Below, piece by piece: positions 34,415-48,400 of a DNA stretch of 64,000 nucleotides (positions within the stretch are counted from its first letter, which is position 1; each line of letters starts with the position of its first letter). Below the pieces are notes generated by a model, which made no database searches, was not told the origin of the DNA, and saw only the letters and a list, made by a program, of their open reading frames with translations. The stretch is taken from assembly GCA_002077045.2 (NCBI GenBank), contig KZ111156.1, forward strand, positions 245,444-309,443, written 5' to 3'. The position numbers and the translations under genes are program-made. The DNA comes from Rachicladosporium sp. CCFEE 5018 (lineage: Eukaryota; Ascomycota; Dothideomycetes; Cladosporiales; Cladosporiaceae).

Positions 34415-35575
34415 TTATTCCTTGCTTCCCTGATCTCCAAGTACCTTCACACTACCGTCCTCCATCCCAAAGTACACAGCCACCGGCTTCTCTGCACCTG
34501 TCCTACCAGCTTTCTGCGTCTCATACCCATTCAAGCCATGGAATAACCCAACTTCCAACACACCATTGATAGCTCTTATCCTCTGTGCCAAAGCATCCAC
34601 ACTCCACGCTCCGTTCTCACCCTCTCCCTTCCCCTTCTCCCCACTCTTGACATCCGCACTCGTAAGCAGCGGATGCGGAAACGGCGCATCAATAATATAA
34701 AAACTCTGATCCGTCTGAATCGGCCCCGTCTTCACCAAACTATGCTCCCTCAACTGCGGATCATTCGACCCCAGCGCCTGTAACTCCCGAATCACACTCC
34801 CATACGCAATCGGCGCCACCTCAATTGGAATACTCGGCCACTTGGTCAACAACCTCGCCTGGTTCTTGCGATAATCAGCAATACACACGAACTTCTTACT
34901 CCGTAGCGCTACGAGTTTCTCTTGGAACAGACACGCGCCGCCGCCTTTGATGCAGTTTAAGTCTTCGTCGACTTCGTCCGCGCCGTCGAAGCAGACTTCT
35001 AGCACGGCGTCGAGGGGGAGGGAGTCGAAAGCTATGGGCGTTAAGCCCGCGGCTGTTATGGTTTTGCGGGAGGCCCAGCCGGTGGGCACGAACCAGTTTG
35101 TGTGGTGTTCTGGTGGCGGGTGGTTTTGGAGGTGATGCGAGATTGCCTCGACGCCGTAGACTATGGAGGAGCCGGAGCCGATGCCTACGAATTTGTACTC
35201 TGATTTGAAGTGTGCGGCTACGGCGTTGAAGGCTGCGGTTCGCTTCGCCGTTTCGATTTTGTCCAATTGAGTCTTCGGGGGTGGTATGTCGATCTTTCCG
35301 GCTGTCGATGGCTTCTCTCCGTTCACGTCGACGGGGCGAGGTTCCGAGGACGACATGTGTGCTTTGCGAGTGGGTGACAGAATCCGGCGAGGAGTGGGAG
35401 GATTACTGTTCTCGAAATGCGGCGGGCGGAAACGTTGGGGTTGTAGGGGTGTGATGGAGGACATGTAGTGGTGGGCAGCTCTACGTATGCTGAGCAGTCT
35501 GAGTGTGGGGCAACAATATGACCTGCGAATTATGCGACTGCTGAGCGAGCATGGGAAAGCAGTCTTGTTAAGCAT
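34415..35575 (-). CDS. RKI1: Ribose-5-phosphate isomerase A (copy Z)
   Basis: Up to 386 aa, one residue longer than copy Y because of an in-frame 3-nt indel in the N-terminal extension. All RpiA motifs (GIGSGSSIVYG, FDGADEVDEDLNCIKGGG, CIADYRKNQ) are intact. The N-terminal extension keeps its basic, acid-free character. The start is ambiguous in the same way as in copy Y. Confidence 0.9.
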   Translation of the reverse strand: MLNKTAFPCSLSSRIIRRSYCCPTLRLLSIRRAAHHYMSSITPLQPQRFRPPHFENSNPPTPRRILSPTRKAHMSSSEPRPVDVNGEKPSTAGKIDIPPPKTQLDKIETAKRTAAFNAVAAHFKSEYKFVGIGSGSSIVYGVEAISHHLQNHPPPEHHTNWFVPTGWASRKTITAAGLTPIAFDSLPLDAVLEVCFDGADEVDEDLNCIKGGGACLFQEKLVALRSKKFVCIADYRKNQARLLTKWPSIPIEVAPIAYGSVIRELQALGSNDPQLREHSLVKTGPIQTDQSFYIIDAPFPHPLLTSADVKSGEKGKGEGENGAWSVDALAQRIRAINGVLEVGLFHGLNGYETQKAGRTGAEKPVAVYFGMEDGSVKVLGDQGSKE

Positions 35576-35859
35576 GCAGACTCACACCACCCACGCCAAT
35601 GGGCCGGGAGAAGTCGAAGCAGGTCTAGGCGCTTGACGGAGCACATCAGCCTGCTCACGAATCCCTCACAAATCACATGTCATCGCTCTTTCCCACGTGA
35701 ACCCCGCCAAAGCGTGGCGGTGGGGTGCAAGCCACATGGCGGGGCTACCATTGCTGCATTGGGATGGTCAGTGGCGTCGACTTCAGTCAGGTACCAAACG
35801 CCAGACGCAAGACTAACTTTCTGTGAACCAACCAAATATTCCGGGAGTGGTCAGTGACT

Positions 35860-37628
35860 ATGGCGGCTAATCGCGTGCCGACACCTCCGCCTCTCCATGA
35901 TCTTCCTACGGCAAAGGAGAAGCGATATGATCGGCAGTTGCGACTCTGGGGCGCCAGCGGGCAGGTGACTCTCGAGGAGGCTCACATCCTTCTCGTCAAT
36001 ACTGGCTCTGGCGTTACTGGTATCGAGGCGCTCAAGAATCTGGTCTTGCCTGGAGTCGGACAATTCTCTATTCTGGACTCTGCTACCGTGAGCGAGGAGG
36101 ATCTTGGAGTGAATTTCTTTCTGGAGGATGAGAGTTTGGGGAAGTTCAGGGCGGAGGAGACGGTGAGATTGCTGGGCGAGTTGAATCCGGATGTGAGGGG
36201 CCATGCGATCACTGAGGTATGTGATTGGGATTCCACGCCCTTGAATCGACCAGGACTAATATCGATTCGCAGCCACTCGAGTCTTTCCTCCAGAAGGACG
36301 ACAATCTCAAGCCCTTTACATTGCTGCTCGTCAGTGCGCCAATAGATTACGCATCACTCAGAAAGATCCGCGATCTTGCCCTAGCATCACAGACGCCCCT
36401 GTTCTACACGCACTGCATCGGCTTCTTCTCGCATTTCTCGATACAACTGCCTCCAGCGTTCCCAGTAGTCGACACACATCCGGATCCAACCGCCACGCAG
36501 GACTTGCGGCTACTCAAGCCGTGGCCAGAGCTGGAAGACTTCGCAAAGCGAATGACTGATGGTCTGTGGTCTATGGCACAACACGATCTCGGCCACGTTC
36601 CCTACGTTTGCCTGCTATTACACTATATCGACAAGTACCGCACCCAACATGGCAAGCTTCCCGAGTCTTACAAAGACAAGACTACCGTCCGTGATATGGT
36701 CCGCGCTGAAGGGAAGGACGAAGAGAACTTCGAAGAGGCCTACGCCGCAGTGCTGAAGTCACTCAACCCCCCGACCATCCCCTCCGGCGTCCGAGACGTC
36801 CTCTCCGCCCCAGAAACCCAAAGCCTCACCTCCGTATCTTCCTCGTTCTGGCTTATAGCAAACGCAATTCAGCAATTCGTCACCAAACACAGCGTCCTAC
36901 CTCTACCCGGCGCAGTGCCAGACATGAAAGCCCGCTCAAACGACTACATCACCCTACAACAGATCTACAAATCCAAAGCCCGCGCCGATTGCGCAGAGGT
37001 CACTGCTTCCGTTCGCTCACTTGAGAAGTCCACCAATCGCTCCGCAAAGCTCGAGATCCCAGTGAACGAGATCGAGAACTTCTGTAAAAACGCTGCGCAC
37101 ATCCACCTCGTGCGTGGTCGGCCGCTACAGCTCATTACGCCCGGCGAGAAGCCGTCGTTCGGCGACCGGGCGAAGGCGCTAAGATCTCAGCTCACAAATC
37201 CGGAGAGTCTAATTGGTTTGTACCTCGCATTCCTAGCCTTCGACGACTTCACAGCTACGCACACGCCTCCTGTTCCTGCGCACCCTTCTTCGCCTACCGG
37301 CGTGCTTGTCCCCGGCGCCTCAGACTTCGCCCTCGAAGCCGATGCCGCTAAGCTCACAGCTACTGCTCACACTTACCTTGACGCCCTGATCAATGAGTCT
37401 GGAAACCGGCTTGAGGACCCTGAGTACTCTGACCTGAGAGCCGAGATCGAGAAGTACTGCACTGAGATCGCTAGGGCCGGTGGCGCAGAGCTGCATAACA
37501 TGGCTAGTCTGACTGGTGGGCTGGTGAGTCAAGAGATCATCAAGGTTATCACTGGGCAGTATGTCGGCGTTGACAACGTGTGTTTGGTAGAGGGTGTGGC
37601 GAGTAGAATGGGAACGCTAAAGGTGTAA
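35860..37628 (+). CDS. ULA1: NEDD8-activating enzyme E1 regulatory subunit (copy Z)
   Basis: Exons 35860-36216 and 36273-37628, with a 56-nt intron; 570 aa, the same exon lengths as copy Y. The E1-like core (RYDRQLRLWGASGQ, TGSGVTGIEALKNLVLPG) and the C-terminal AELHNMASLTGGLVSQEIIKV are intact. A stretch of at least 150 bases in the second half (from about 37012) is identical to copy Y, whereas the first exon and the intron differ noticeably. Confidence 0.93.
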
Positions 37629-37878
37629 GGCGGGTTTGGCGAACGATCTGCTGTGGTATTTGACGGCGTTGGGTGGGCACGGGACATGCATGGCATAGGC
37701 GTCTTGGCTGGCAAGGAGCATACCGGGCGGGAAGTCTACCGATGGCCGCAGACCCAGTGTGATACTGATATAGCATCGCTTGGAGGCGAGACAGATTACA
37801 CCGTACAAATAATGCATCATGCCATGTACACACTACATCGCCTGCGCATCTGCTCGATTCCTGAACGCGCCCAATGCC

Positions 37879-39075
37879 TCATTTGGAAGCCTTGACAGCA
37901 GCAACCTCCTCATCCACCGGCAAAATATCCGGCACCGGTCCCAAAGGCGTAATCGAGTGCGGATTAATCTGCTTATGACTCTTCGTATAATGCTTTTTGA
38001 TATGCGTGAACTCCGTCGTGGTACCGAAAGCTGGGTGATTCCAGTACAGATTCCTCACCCACTTGTGCAGATTCGGGTAGCCGCTGCGGATATCCCGCAG
38101 GTTGGTTTTGAAGTGCTGCACGTACACGGCGTCGAAGCGGATGATGGTCGTGTAGAGGCGGACGTCTTGCTCGGTGATGCGGTCGCCGAAGTAGAAGGGT
38201 CCGCTGCTTTTGGCGAGATCGGCTTCGGCGCGGTCGAGGGATTTGAAGAGGGTTGTGACGGCTTTTTCGTAGGCGTCTTGGGAGCTGTGTTCGAGTTAGT
38301 TTAGATTAGGAAAGGGATTGGGCTGGGTAGACGCACGTGGCAAAGCCGGACTTGTAGACACCGTTGTTGATGTCGTTGTAAGTCCACTCGTTCGTCTCCT
38401 CGATTTTGTCCTTCAAGTCTTTGGGCAGCAGATCCAATGACTTGTACTTGTCGTCCAGCAAGTGATCGAACTCAGTGTACATCATGCGAATAATCTCGCT
38501 GGACTCATTGGAAACGATGCGTTTCTGCTTCTTATCGTACAGCGTAGGTACAGTGAAGCGTCCCTCGTAGTCTTTGTTGACGCTGAAGTAGACATCCCTG
38601 AGATGCGTGAAACCTTCATGCACGGGATCCGGAGTCACCTCCTCACCAGGCTCGTTGTCGGACTTGGTGGCAAAACGCCATCCCTTCTCCAGCATCTCCC
38701 AGTGGACTGACGTATAAGGGAAGTAGTCTTCTAAGCCTTTGAGCTTGCGGACGATGAGTGCGCGGTGGGCTGGGCAAGCTGTTAGTCTTCGCTTCACATG
38801 TTGGTGAATTAGAGCAGCGGACCCCAAGGACATGCGTAGCTGACATAGAGATGGTAGCGTCCCTTTTCCGCTGGAAATTCGGCATCTGGCTTGCTCGATA
38901 TCCAGTCTCGGAAACTTGACTGCTGCCGCTTGAACTCGCCGGACTTGTCGGCCCAGGACAGGATGTCTTTCTGCGCGTTCGCCATTGCTGTAACTGAGGT
39001 GAAGTGGCGTATGCTGTGCTTATTCGGGCTGATCTGTTGTGTCAGGCCGTCGAGACGAGACAATGTCCTGAACAT
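37879..39075 (-). CDS. ECM4: Xi-class (Ecm4/Gto-type) glutathione S-transferase (copy Z)
   Basis: Exons 38823-39075, 38337-38769 and 37879-38284, with introns of 53 and 52 nt; 363 aa. The catalytic SYACPWAHRALIVRKL is regenerated by splicing intron 1. Exon lengths are the same as in copy Y and both look functional. An internal start at codon 31 (MANAQKDILSWADK) is possible. Confidence 0.9.
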
Positions 39076-39334
39076 GAGCTGCTACTTATGTTTGCGATCA
39101 TTCGCGGAAAGACACCTCAAATGACGTGCAGCATTGTAAATGCCCATGCTCGATTCATGTACCCCACCAAACTCTTTGTCGGCCGCTTATGTAACGCTGA
39201 CTGAAGCACATTGGGTAAGTAAAGACCACTAATATGTGGAAGTCTTGCATCCCAGACATTCCGCTGCTCTGCTGTAGCGAGCACAAGCAAAATGTGTGTA
39301 TCGAGCTCAATTTCAAAGTACCGGTTCCTTACGC

Positions 39335-41578
39335 TCACCTAAGCAAATGTGGCGGAAGGTGCATAGGTGGAACATCGATGTCAGCGCCGTTGATGAACGC
39401 CTCCGACGATGGGCTCGGTGCAGGTCCTTTGGAAACATCCCCCTCATTGTACAGCTTCTGCAATTTCCCCTCATCAGAGCAAAAGTCGTCAACTGACTGC
39501 ATGATATCTTTGACATTACGCGATGAGCTAGCCAGAGCCAGCTTGGCAGATGCTAGACGATTCTGCAGGAGCATGATATCCACCTCGTCCTCGTCCGTAC
39601 AGATTTGCCCCAGTACCAAGCCGCTTCTGTGGACAAATTGAGTCCTCGTGTAGTCCAAAGGTCCCCAGGAGTACGTAACGTTCAGCTTTGTGGAAAAGCT
39701 GTGGGCAGACTCGAAGTCAAGCACGAAATCAAGCTTGCGCATGACTGCCTTAAGGAAGTGCCCGTTGTCATTCGAGAGTGCAGACGAGTGCCGCTGTGAG
39801 ATTGTTGGTGTTGTCGGGAGCTGGTGTGGTGGCTGATATGCCAATCTGACCCGATGCGGACGATCGAAAGGATGGCTCTGGTGCTGCTCGCTGGCTTCTT
39901 TGATAGGCACTTGCACAAGTGTCAGACCATGGCTGTTGGCCAAGGTCGACCAGCGCGAGATTGCATCACGTACAAGCTTGTGAGTCGTGGTCAGCCAGCT
40001 GAGTCGAATGTGATAGCAGTTCTCTGGGTTGTGGATCCGATCTGTGGTCTGTCAGTCTCGACCATCAAGCTCCGATGCTTATCTTGACACTTACCATAGT
40101 GCAATTCAACGACTCCTTGTTGATCAGATGATCTTGACGGATCCACATCATACTGCAACATTTGGCTGAGGAGCACTTGCTTCCTCGCCGTGGCGTGGAT
40201 GTGTGGGCTTGCAGTGCCGTTGGACTCGCTCTTGTCAGCTGCTGATTTCATGGCTGGTGAAAAGCGAGCTTCCATGATCGGCGTGGGAGGGACAGATCTT
40301 CCAGCGCTCTTCGTGAATATGGTTGCGGTGTCGGGATATTGTGTGGTTCGATACGGTGAGGCAATCTGGTAGAAGTAGTTGCCATCTCGGAACCTATGTT
40401 GGCCTCTGACATGATTGAACGCACCACATTCCATGATCTCATTACCCACTGCAACAGCCTCCCCTCGGGTCTGGACATCTTTGAAGGCACTGAGCAGCCA
40501 GCTGGTCATTTCGTCACCACGAAAGCAGTTCAGATGCGTCTTCGTAAACCACCTGCGATCACGCAAGTCGACTCCACGAGGCGGTGCATCCTGCATCTGC
40601 TGCAACAAGTGAGCCAGGTCGAACTCGCTGCTATGATACATCTCTGACTCCACAAACAACGGTGCCCAAGCTTCGGAACCGGTTGCGAGATGTCCAGAGC
40701 TCATGTCCTGTGCGTTCACAACAATGCTAGGGTCAAGTGTTTGAAAGTCGATAGCGAGTGGGTTTGGATCTCTATCTGCTGTAGGCAGTGTCGATCGCTT
40801 CATAGAAACTTGATGGCTTCGGTCCTCTGCCGAGAATATTCTATCGCGCTGCCACAACTGCGCGAGCTTCTGTATGCCTTCAATTCGGCGTTCATCGTCC
40901 GTGAGCTCGCGTGACCTGATCGTATCGGAGTCGCCATCCGGTCGACTCACGTCGCAAGGAAGCAGTACAAGGCGCATCACACTCTTATGCTCGCTCGCAT
41001 TGACACTATCTTCATCAAGGAGCGCTCGATCGAGGACACTCCAGTCTTGTCCCGACGGACCACGAGCGAGGTCGATGTCTACTGGACGTGTTCTCGTACT
41101 TCCAACACGGGCGATACGGGGACAGTAGTGCATGGTACTCAGTTCAAGACCAGGTGGTAGTAGCTCTTTGTGACTGTTTGCAGTATACTCCGTGATCTGC
41201 ATCTCAAAGTCCGACAGGGCTTCGATATGATGGTAGAGCGTTCCGACCGACATCAGAATGGACTGCGTGCTACATTTGCCGTTGCCTATATCTGTCAGCC
41301 TTGTCTTTGACGCTAGCTGAAAGCCTCGAGCCAGTCGCAAGGACACCAGGCGCCGAAGCAGAGCCGATGATCCATTGGCAGTGTCATCTAGACTCGACAG
41401 CATGAGGCGCCACACCCGTCTTTCATAGTGTTTGTCCAACTCGCGTGCGCTAGGTATTACATCGGTGGATAGCGGCAGAACAGCAGGCGTGCACATTGAC
41501 TTCCACTTGAACGAGCCCGAGTTGATAGCTTTCGGGAAAACATGATGCCATTTCCTGTACTGGTTGGCGATGCGCATG
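39335..41578 (-). CDS. IML1: IML1 C-terminal part (copy Z), 5' part cut at gap 3
   Basis: Exons 40095-41578 and 39335-40041, with a 53-nt intron; about 730 codons. It begins at the gap with RIANQYRKWHHVFPKAIN followed by WKSMCTPAVLPLST, a block typical of the middle of Iml1. The DEP domain (WFTKTHLNCFRGDEMTSWLL) and the C-terminal NPENCYHIRLSWLTT domain follow. The N-terminal part is not on the other side of the gap. It is instead found at about 47.7-48.8 kb on the same strand, fused to a transcription-factor fragment. The whole protein would be the GATOR1/SEACIT catalytic subunit acting on the TORC1 pathway. Confidence 0.92.
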
Positions 41579-41678
41579 NNNNNNNNNNNNNNNNNNNNNN
41601 NNNNNNNNNNNNNNNNNNNNNNNNNNNNNNNNNNNNNNNNNNNNNNNNNNNNNNNNNNNNNNNNNNNNNNNNNNNNNN
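41579..41678. other. 100-N scaffold gap 3
   Basis: Exactly 100 N. It joins the middle of IML1 (minus strand) to the middle of DED1 (plus strand), so open frames that cross it are meaningless. Confidence 0.99.
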
Positions 41679-43065
<1,387 letters not shown>

Positions 43066-44459
43066 GGCCTCAGTCCCATGCCACCTCAGGTGCTGATGCC
43101 GCGGTGATCTTCCTCCAACACTCCTTGGACCTCATCCTACCGACATCGTCGACCTTGACACACATTTTGGGCCATCACTGGGCCTCTGGCGTTACAATTA
43201 CATTGGCATGGGGAAATAGACAAGCATTACTCGGCTTTCAAAAGCAAGCTGGGTCTGCAAGGCTGTATATCATGGCTTTGCGCGGACCTGGAGTGCTTCA
43301 CGACCAGCAGCATGACGAGCGGTGCGATCGACCAGCACTCCTCATCAAGCGTCTGCTTCTCCTCTTTCTTTCTTGCGGCGTTCACGACACTAAAGCGGGC
43401 TTTGCACTCGCGCAACTAACGCTTTCGGTACCGAACACAACACGACATGCTGTTCGTCAACCGCCTGGCAACCGGGCGCAGGGCGAAAATACATGTTATG
43501 CACAACGGGTCTGGTGCTGGAATGCTGCGTTCTTAGCGATTGCATGGCCTGCGGTTCATGCGTTTGGGCTCTGAGATCAGATGATACCTCGTTAGACTTT
43601 ATTCCCCAGTGGTGGCGGCGTGGGAGTCCTGACCGGGATTGCTGAAAAGGCGGCATCATGGGGGGTTATGCAATGGGCTTGACTGGCGATGGAGGATCCT
43701 GGCATGCAAAGCTGGGAGCTTCTGATGCCTGGTTGGGCGATTGGGAGAGCATTTGGCGGGGGCGTGGTATAGAATAGGCGTGTAATGGAGTGCTTCTCAC
43801 TCTAGCCTCTATGGCACTTTCATCTTCCTCCTACCATCGATCCCGAGACTTTTCATTCTCTCAGACTCGTTTTGCATTGCCTGCAATTGATCATGCAGGT
43901 ACGGTACCTCAGAAGTTCACGTCACAAAGTTCAATTCGCGCAGCTGCAGGTACTGCTCACCGTTGCAACAGCTCCTCGTACATCAGCCTGAAATGCTTCG
44001 ATCTGCTGCATCCTACCAATTTATCGTGACTTCCGACGGTGGAGGAGAACATCCGCCAAGCTTTGTTCGCCGATTGCCGACGGCGCCCACGGCTTGACCT
44101 CATGCTTCATCAGCGTGCATGACATCGCGCAGCCGGGAGAATCGAACAAGGTCGTCCTCCAACCCCCGCCAGCATTTGAAGGTTCTTGGCTAAAGACGTT
44201 GCGGGCAGAACTCCACCATTGCATGCACTCCGCAGCAAGCAATACGATGATCCCCGCATTCGTGCCTGGATGTAACGGTTCCTCTATGGCTTAGTATGGA
44301 CGAACGTCAAGGTACAGGCCCATAGACAGCAGCCCATGACTCTGTACGAGTAGATGGGGTAGAGTGCATACCGTACTATCCGGTCAGGTCAAGTACATAG
44401 TCTTTCCATTGTCCCTCACCATCTTCCTCTCTCAGCGATCCCATCCCTAGTTTCTCATC
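43066..44459. other. Intergenic region between DED1 and the GH3 fragment
   Basis: About 1.4 kb. The largest open frames start inside the DED1 tail or overlap antisense and show no family motif. I see no repeat, RNA gene or transposon feature. Confidence 0.5.
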
Positions 44460-45417
44460 ATGCGGACAACACTTACGGCCACGGCGGCCGCCCTCGTGGG
44501 CCTGGCCTCTGCCCAACTCCAAGGCGGCATCTACACGAAGTACCCAGACTGCGTCAACGGTCCCGCGCTCTTGACCACAAACCTCGTCTGCAACCCGAAT
44601 GCTTCGCCCCACGACCGCGCGGTGGCGATCATAAACGCCATGACCATCACCGAGAAACTCGAGAACCTCCTAGATGTCGCTAATGGCTCCGCGCGTCTCG
44701 GCTTGCCTCCGTATGAGTTTTGGTCGGAGGCGCTGCATGGTGTCGCAGGCAGCCCGGGAGCGAACTTCAATAAGAACGGGACGTTCTCGTATGCAACGAG
44801 CTTTCCTATGCCGATTACGTTTTCGGCGGCTTTTGATGATGATCTTGTGGAGGAAATTGCGACGGTGATTTCGACGGAGGCGAGGGCTTATAGTAACGCC
44901 GGTAGGTCGCGGAAACACAGTCTATGATAGGGTGGAGATACTGATCTCGAGTGCAGGGCGCTTTGGTCTGAATGCGTTCACGCCGAATATCAACCCTTGT
45001 GAGTACTGATCCCTCATTAGAGATGGGGCCGTCAAGCCTGACAGTGTCATAGACAAGGACCCACGCTGGGGACGAGGCTCGGAAACACCAGGCGAGGATC
45101 CCCTACGAATCTCCGGCTACGTCAAGCGTCTACTTATTGGGCTTGAGGGCACTGATGCTGGGCTCTTCAATACTAGCCATAGCGGCTACAAGAAGATGAT
45201 CGCTACTTGCAAGCACTTCTCTGGGTACGACATACCCGGTATGTCTCTGGGTCACTAGCTGATATGTGATCTCAGATACGATCTCGAGACTCAGCCGGTG
45301 CGATACGGCTACGATGCCAAGATCACATCCCAAGATCTCGCAGAGTACTACATGCCGCCGTTCGAGATGTGCGCTCGTCAGAACGTCGAGGTTGCGGTGG
45401 CTGCTGTTGGCGCTTAG
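44460..45417 (+). pseudogene. Secreted GH3 beta-xylosidase/glucosidase, N-terminal third only
   Basis: Exons 44460-44901, 44957-44998, 45053-45224 and 45276-45417, with introns of 51-55 nt. The signal peptide MRTTLTATAAALVGLASAQ is followed by GH3 N-domain motifs: YEFWSEALHGVAGSPG, NAFTPNINPYKDPRWGRG, SETPGEDPLRISGYV and TCKHFSGYDLE. Homology stops after EYYMPPFEMCAR. The following ~13 codons up to the TAG are unlike the family, which should continue with an MCSYN-type motif. The usual length is about 750-800 aa; 265 are encoded here. The catalytic nucleophile Asp and the second domain are missing, so no activity is expected. The break coincides with the 3' end of a convergent transcription-factor fragment. 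Confidence 0.85.
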
Positions 45418-48400
45418 CCACGAGCTCTTCATCTGGGATCAGAACCTCGCAGAGGAAGCGCAGTGCGTAGAAGACTGCATCCCGGGCTCGGGCGGAAGGA
45501 GCCCATTGTTCGCGCATCCGCCTCGTCACGGCTGCACGGTCGGCTTCTGTGACCACACGGCCGAGTGCGCGCTCCGAGCCGGCGAAGACGGTACAGTCGA
45601 TCATATCGACGTGCATTGCCATGTGAGCTAAGCTGTGCAAGCACGTTCTCGACTCGAAGACTGAATCTCGTGTCTCGATGGCCGAAACCGGGCCGCCCGC
45701 TGTCGAGGAGGAGGCAGAGGACGGACCAGAAGAGGCGACTTGAAGCCAGTGCTCATTCTTGCTCAGCGAGTCATCGAAGTCTCTTCGCCAGAAATCAAAA
45801 GCTCGTGTCAGGGGTGCCCGCCACTTCATTTGATTGCCAAGAGTGCCAGACGCTCCGAGAGAAGAGACTTGCAGGTCTCGCTGGTTCATGTGCCAGCTGA
45901 CGTTCAGCAAACCAGCCATGAGGATCACACGACCGAACGTGTTGGTCCGGACGCGTTGACCATTGAGAGTGCGCTTCAGACCATCTACGAATGAAGTTGG
46001 CTTGAAGCCATTTGCTGCCAAGCTCGCTTCGACGCGCTGTACTTCAGCGCTCGAGGTGGCAGCCCAGAGTGCCTCATCACACGGCAATGGTAGCTTGATG
46101 TCGTGCGGCGACATCACTGCTGAGTGGCCAAAGAGTGTAGCGTGGGTCGAGTCGATGATGAAGGCTGCAAAAGCTGCACGCCGAGTGGCTTCAGCGGTGA
46201 TCCATCGGTTCCAACGACCATCTTGAGTGTTGACACCGCTAGTATTGATACTACCATCAGGACCTGGTGGTGTACGAGTCGGGTCATTGGCATTGCCCGG
46301 GGACTCGTTGATCGCACTACGACCTACTAATGACGAGCCTCTGCGCATGACTGTGAGCGTTGTTGCGTGGTGAATGTGTGCTCGTTCGTGGAGCGCGCGT
46401 GTGCTGTACATTTTCTCGAACAGCTCAAGCAGGAGCATCGCCTGGAAGGTCCAAAGCTTCGCCGTCGGTCGAAACTCGACATCCTTGAACACCTCCCATC
46501 GCATGTGGTACGCCAGAAATGCTGAGATCTCCGCGCACCGCTGCGTCAACTCTGGGTCGTGTGTTCGCTCAATGCAACTTGCACCCAGACACATCATCGC
46601 AATCATCAGCAAATCTGGACACGTCTCCGGGTTGAAAGTCGGTCGGTGCATGATCGGCATTTGCTGATGTACATGTACCCAGTAGCTCGTCATGAAAGTC
46701 TTCAGCATCTTCATGCCCATGACATGGTTCGGATCGCTGATACTGCCGTCCATGATCTCTTCCCGAGATCGCCAGTCCGGCATGCGCTCTGGGTCCGTGA
46801 AGCGCTTATTCACTAAATCGATCAAACGCATGCGTTTCTTCTCCGTAATTGCGCTTTCTCTCAAGCTAATATCCAGTCCGCTGAGGATCGGTGGGCTCAT
46901 TGACTCGAGCTTCGGCATTGAAGGCTCACGGCTCAGCTGATCAGTCTCCAGCTTTGGCAATGGCATGTTGTACATTGCCGGGTTCGGTGGGTCTAGCGGC
47001 GGTGGTGATGGCATTGGCGCGTCTGGTATTATCCCGTTCGGCCCAAACAAGGACGCAAGGAAGTCCTCGTTTAGCACCAACGGAGGTGAGCGGTTTAGCG
47101 CAATCTCGTCATCGAAGACTGGGAGTGCGATATTCTGCTGCATGTTCACATCCATGTCTGGGTAGTACATGACGCTGTTCGCGCGACTGCCAATTGAGCT
47201 CTGATCTGCAGCTGTCATTGCTGGTGAGGCGTACATGCCGTTGCGACCCCCGTTCTGCTGTGGTGTGTAGGCGGGCTGTGCGTACCCGTATGGCGTCGTC
47301 AGTGGTGGTAAGTTATTATAGCTCGGAGTTCTGTAGTTGTTGCTGACTGGAGAAGGATAAGCCTGGCCGTACATACCACCCACGGCCTGTGGCGAAGTAA
47401 TGGACGGTGGAGGCTGCATTGTGTTCTGCGGCGTCGCTATCGGTTGATAGTAGCCGGTATGCTGCGCAGTACTCGTCTGAACCGGCCGCGAGCTGTAATT
47501 CGACGCATCAAAGCTGAAGCGGCGCTGGTCTGGCACCGAAGCGGGCGTCAAATCGAATGCATCCATTATGTCGTCCGCTGAAGAAAGTTCTACTTTATCA
47601 AGAAACCCCGTCTGCACAGAGGGGAGCATCACCAATTCGATCGTCTTAGCGACGCGAGTCGAGATCGAAGCTACCGTGTGACCTGCAACTTCCGGCCAAA
47701 ACGAGACATCAGCCCAGTGCGGTAGTGCGTACTCTATACCATCGCCCAGCTGATACTTGAACAGAGGCACTGGGTGCAGCGGTTCCGACGAAAGTGCGAC
47801 AATGTCCACACCGATGCTGTTGCCGAGTAGAAGATTAGCAGCCCGCTTTAGCAAGCCGTGGCCGCACTCGAATATGCCAGTGCCAGCAGTCACGGCAATG
47901 ATGGAGTTGCCAGTCGTTCCGAGCGCAGGATCTGAATTGTCACCCACATAGTCAAGCGCAGACAAGTAGATAGCATGCAGCATATTGCCTTGAGCTGCAT
48001 TGACGAGCCCATGTCTGGCACTGAAGTTGTGAAGGACACTCATGAGGTTTTCGATCACGTCGCGCCACTCTGCACTGGGTCTGTCCTGGCATACAATTTG
48101 GTAGAAGTCGTTTGACCCGGACGCAGACTCTGCTTGGTTGCCCTCCGTATCGTTGTCACCCGTCCTGCCAAACAAGACCATCGAGAAGTGATGCCTCGCG
48201 TCGATGGCATCCCAGCGATGGAACAACTCAATCAGGTACCCGTTCACAGCGCGCTCATACATCAAGTCACCATCTCGCCACTGTCCGAGCATTTCCTCGG
48301 AGAGCTGAATCAGTATCGTGTAGCGTGCGCCACCGCTTCGCCAGATAGTTTTTGTGATACTTTGATCGATCAATGCAGAATCGCTCTCCTGCCCGCCTGC

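Larger units (their letters stand above)
26180..40791. repeat. Copy Z of the ~14.6 kb duplicated segment
   Basis: Begins at the same base as copy Y. Base 40791 matches the last base of copy Y (26079), after which Z continues alone for another 787 bp of IML1. Its first 1.41 kb is nearly identical to copy X. Confidence 0.95.
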
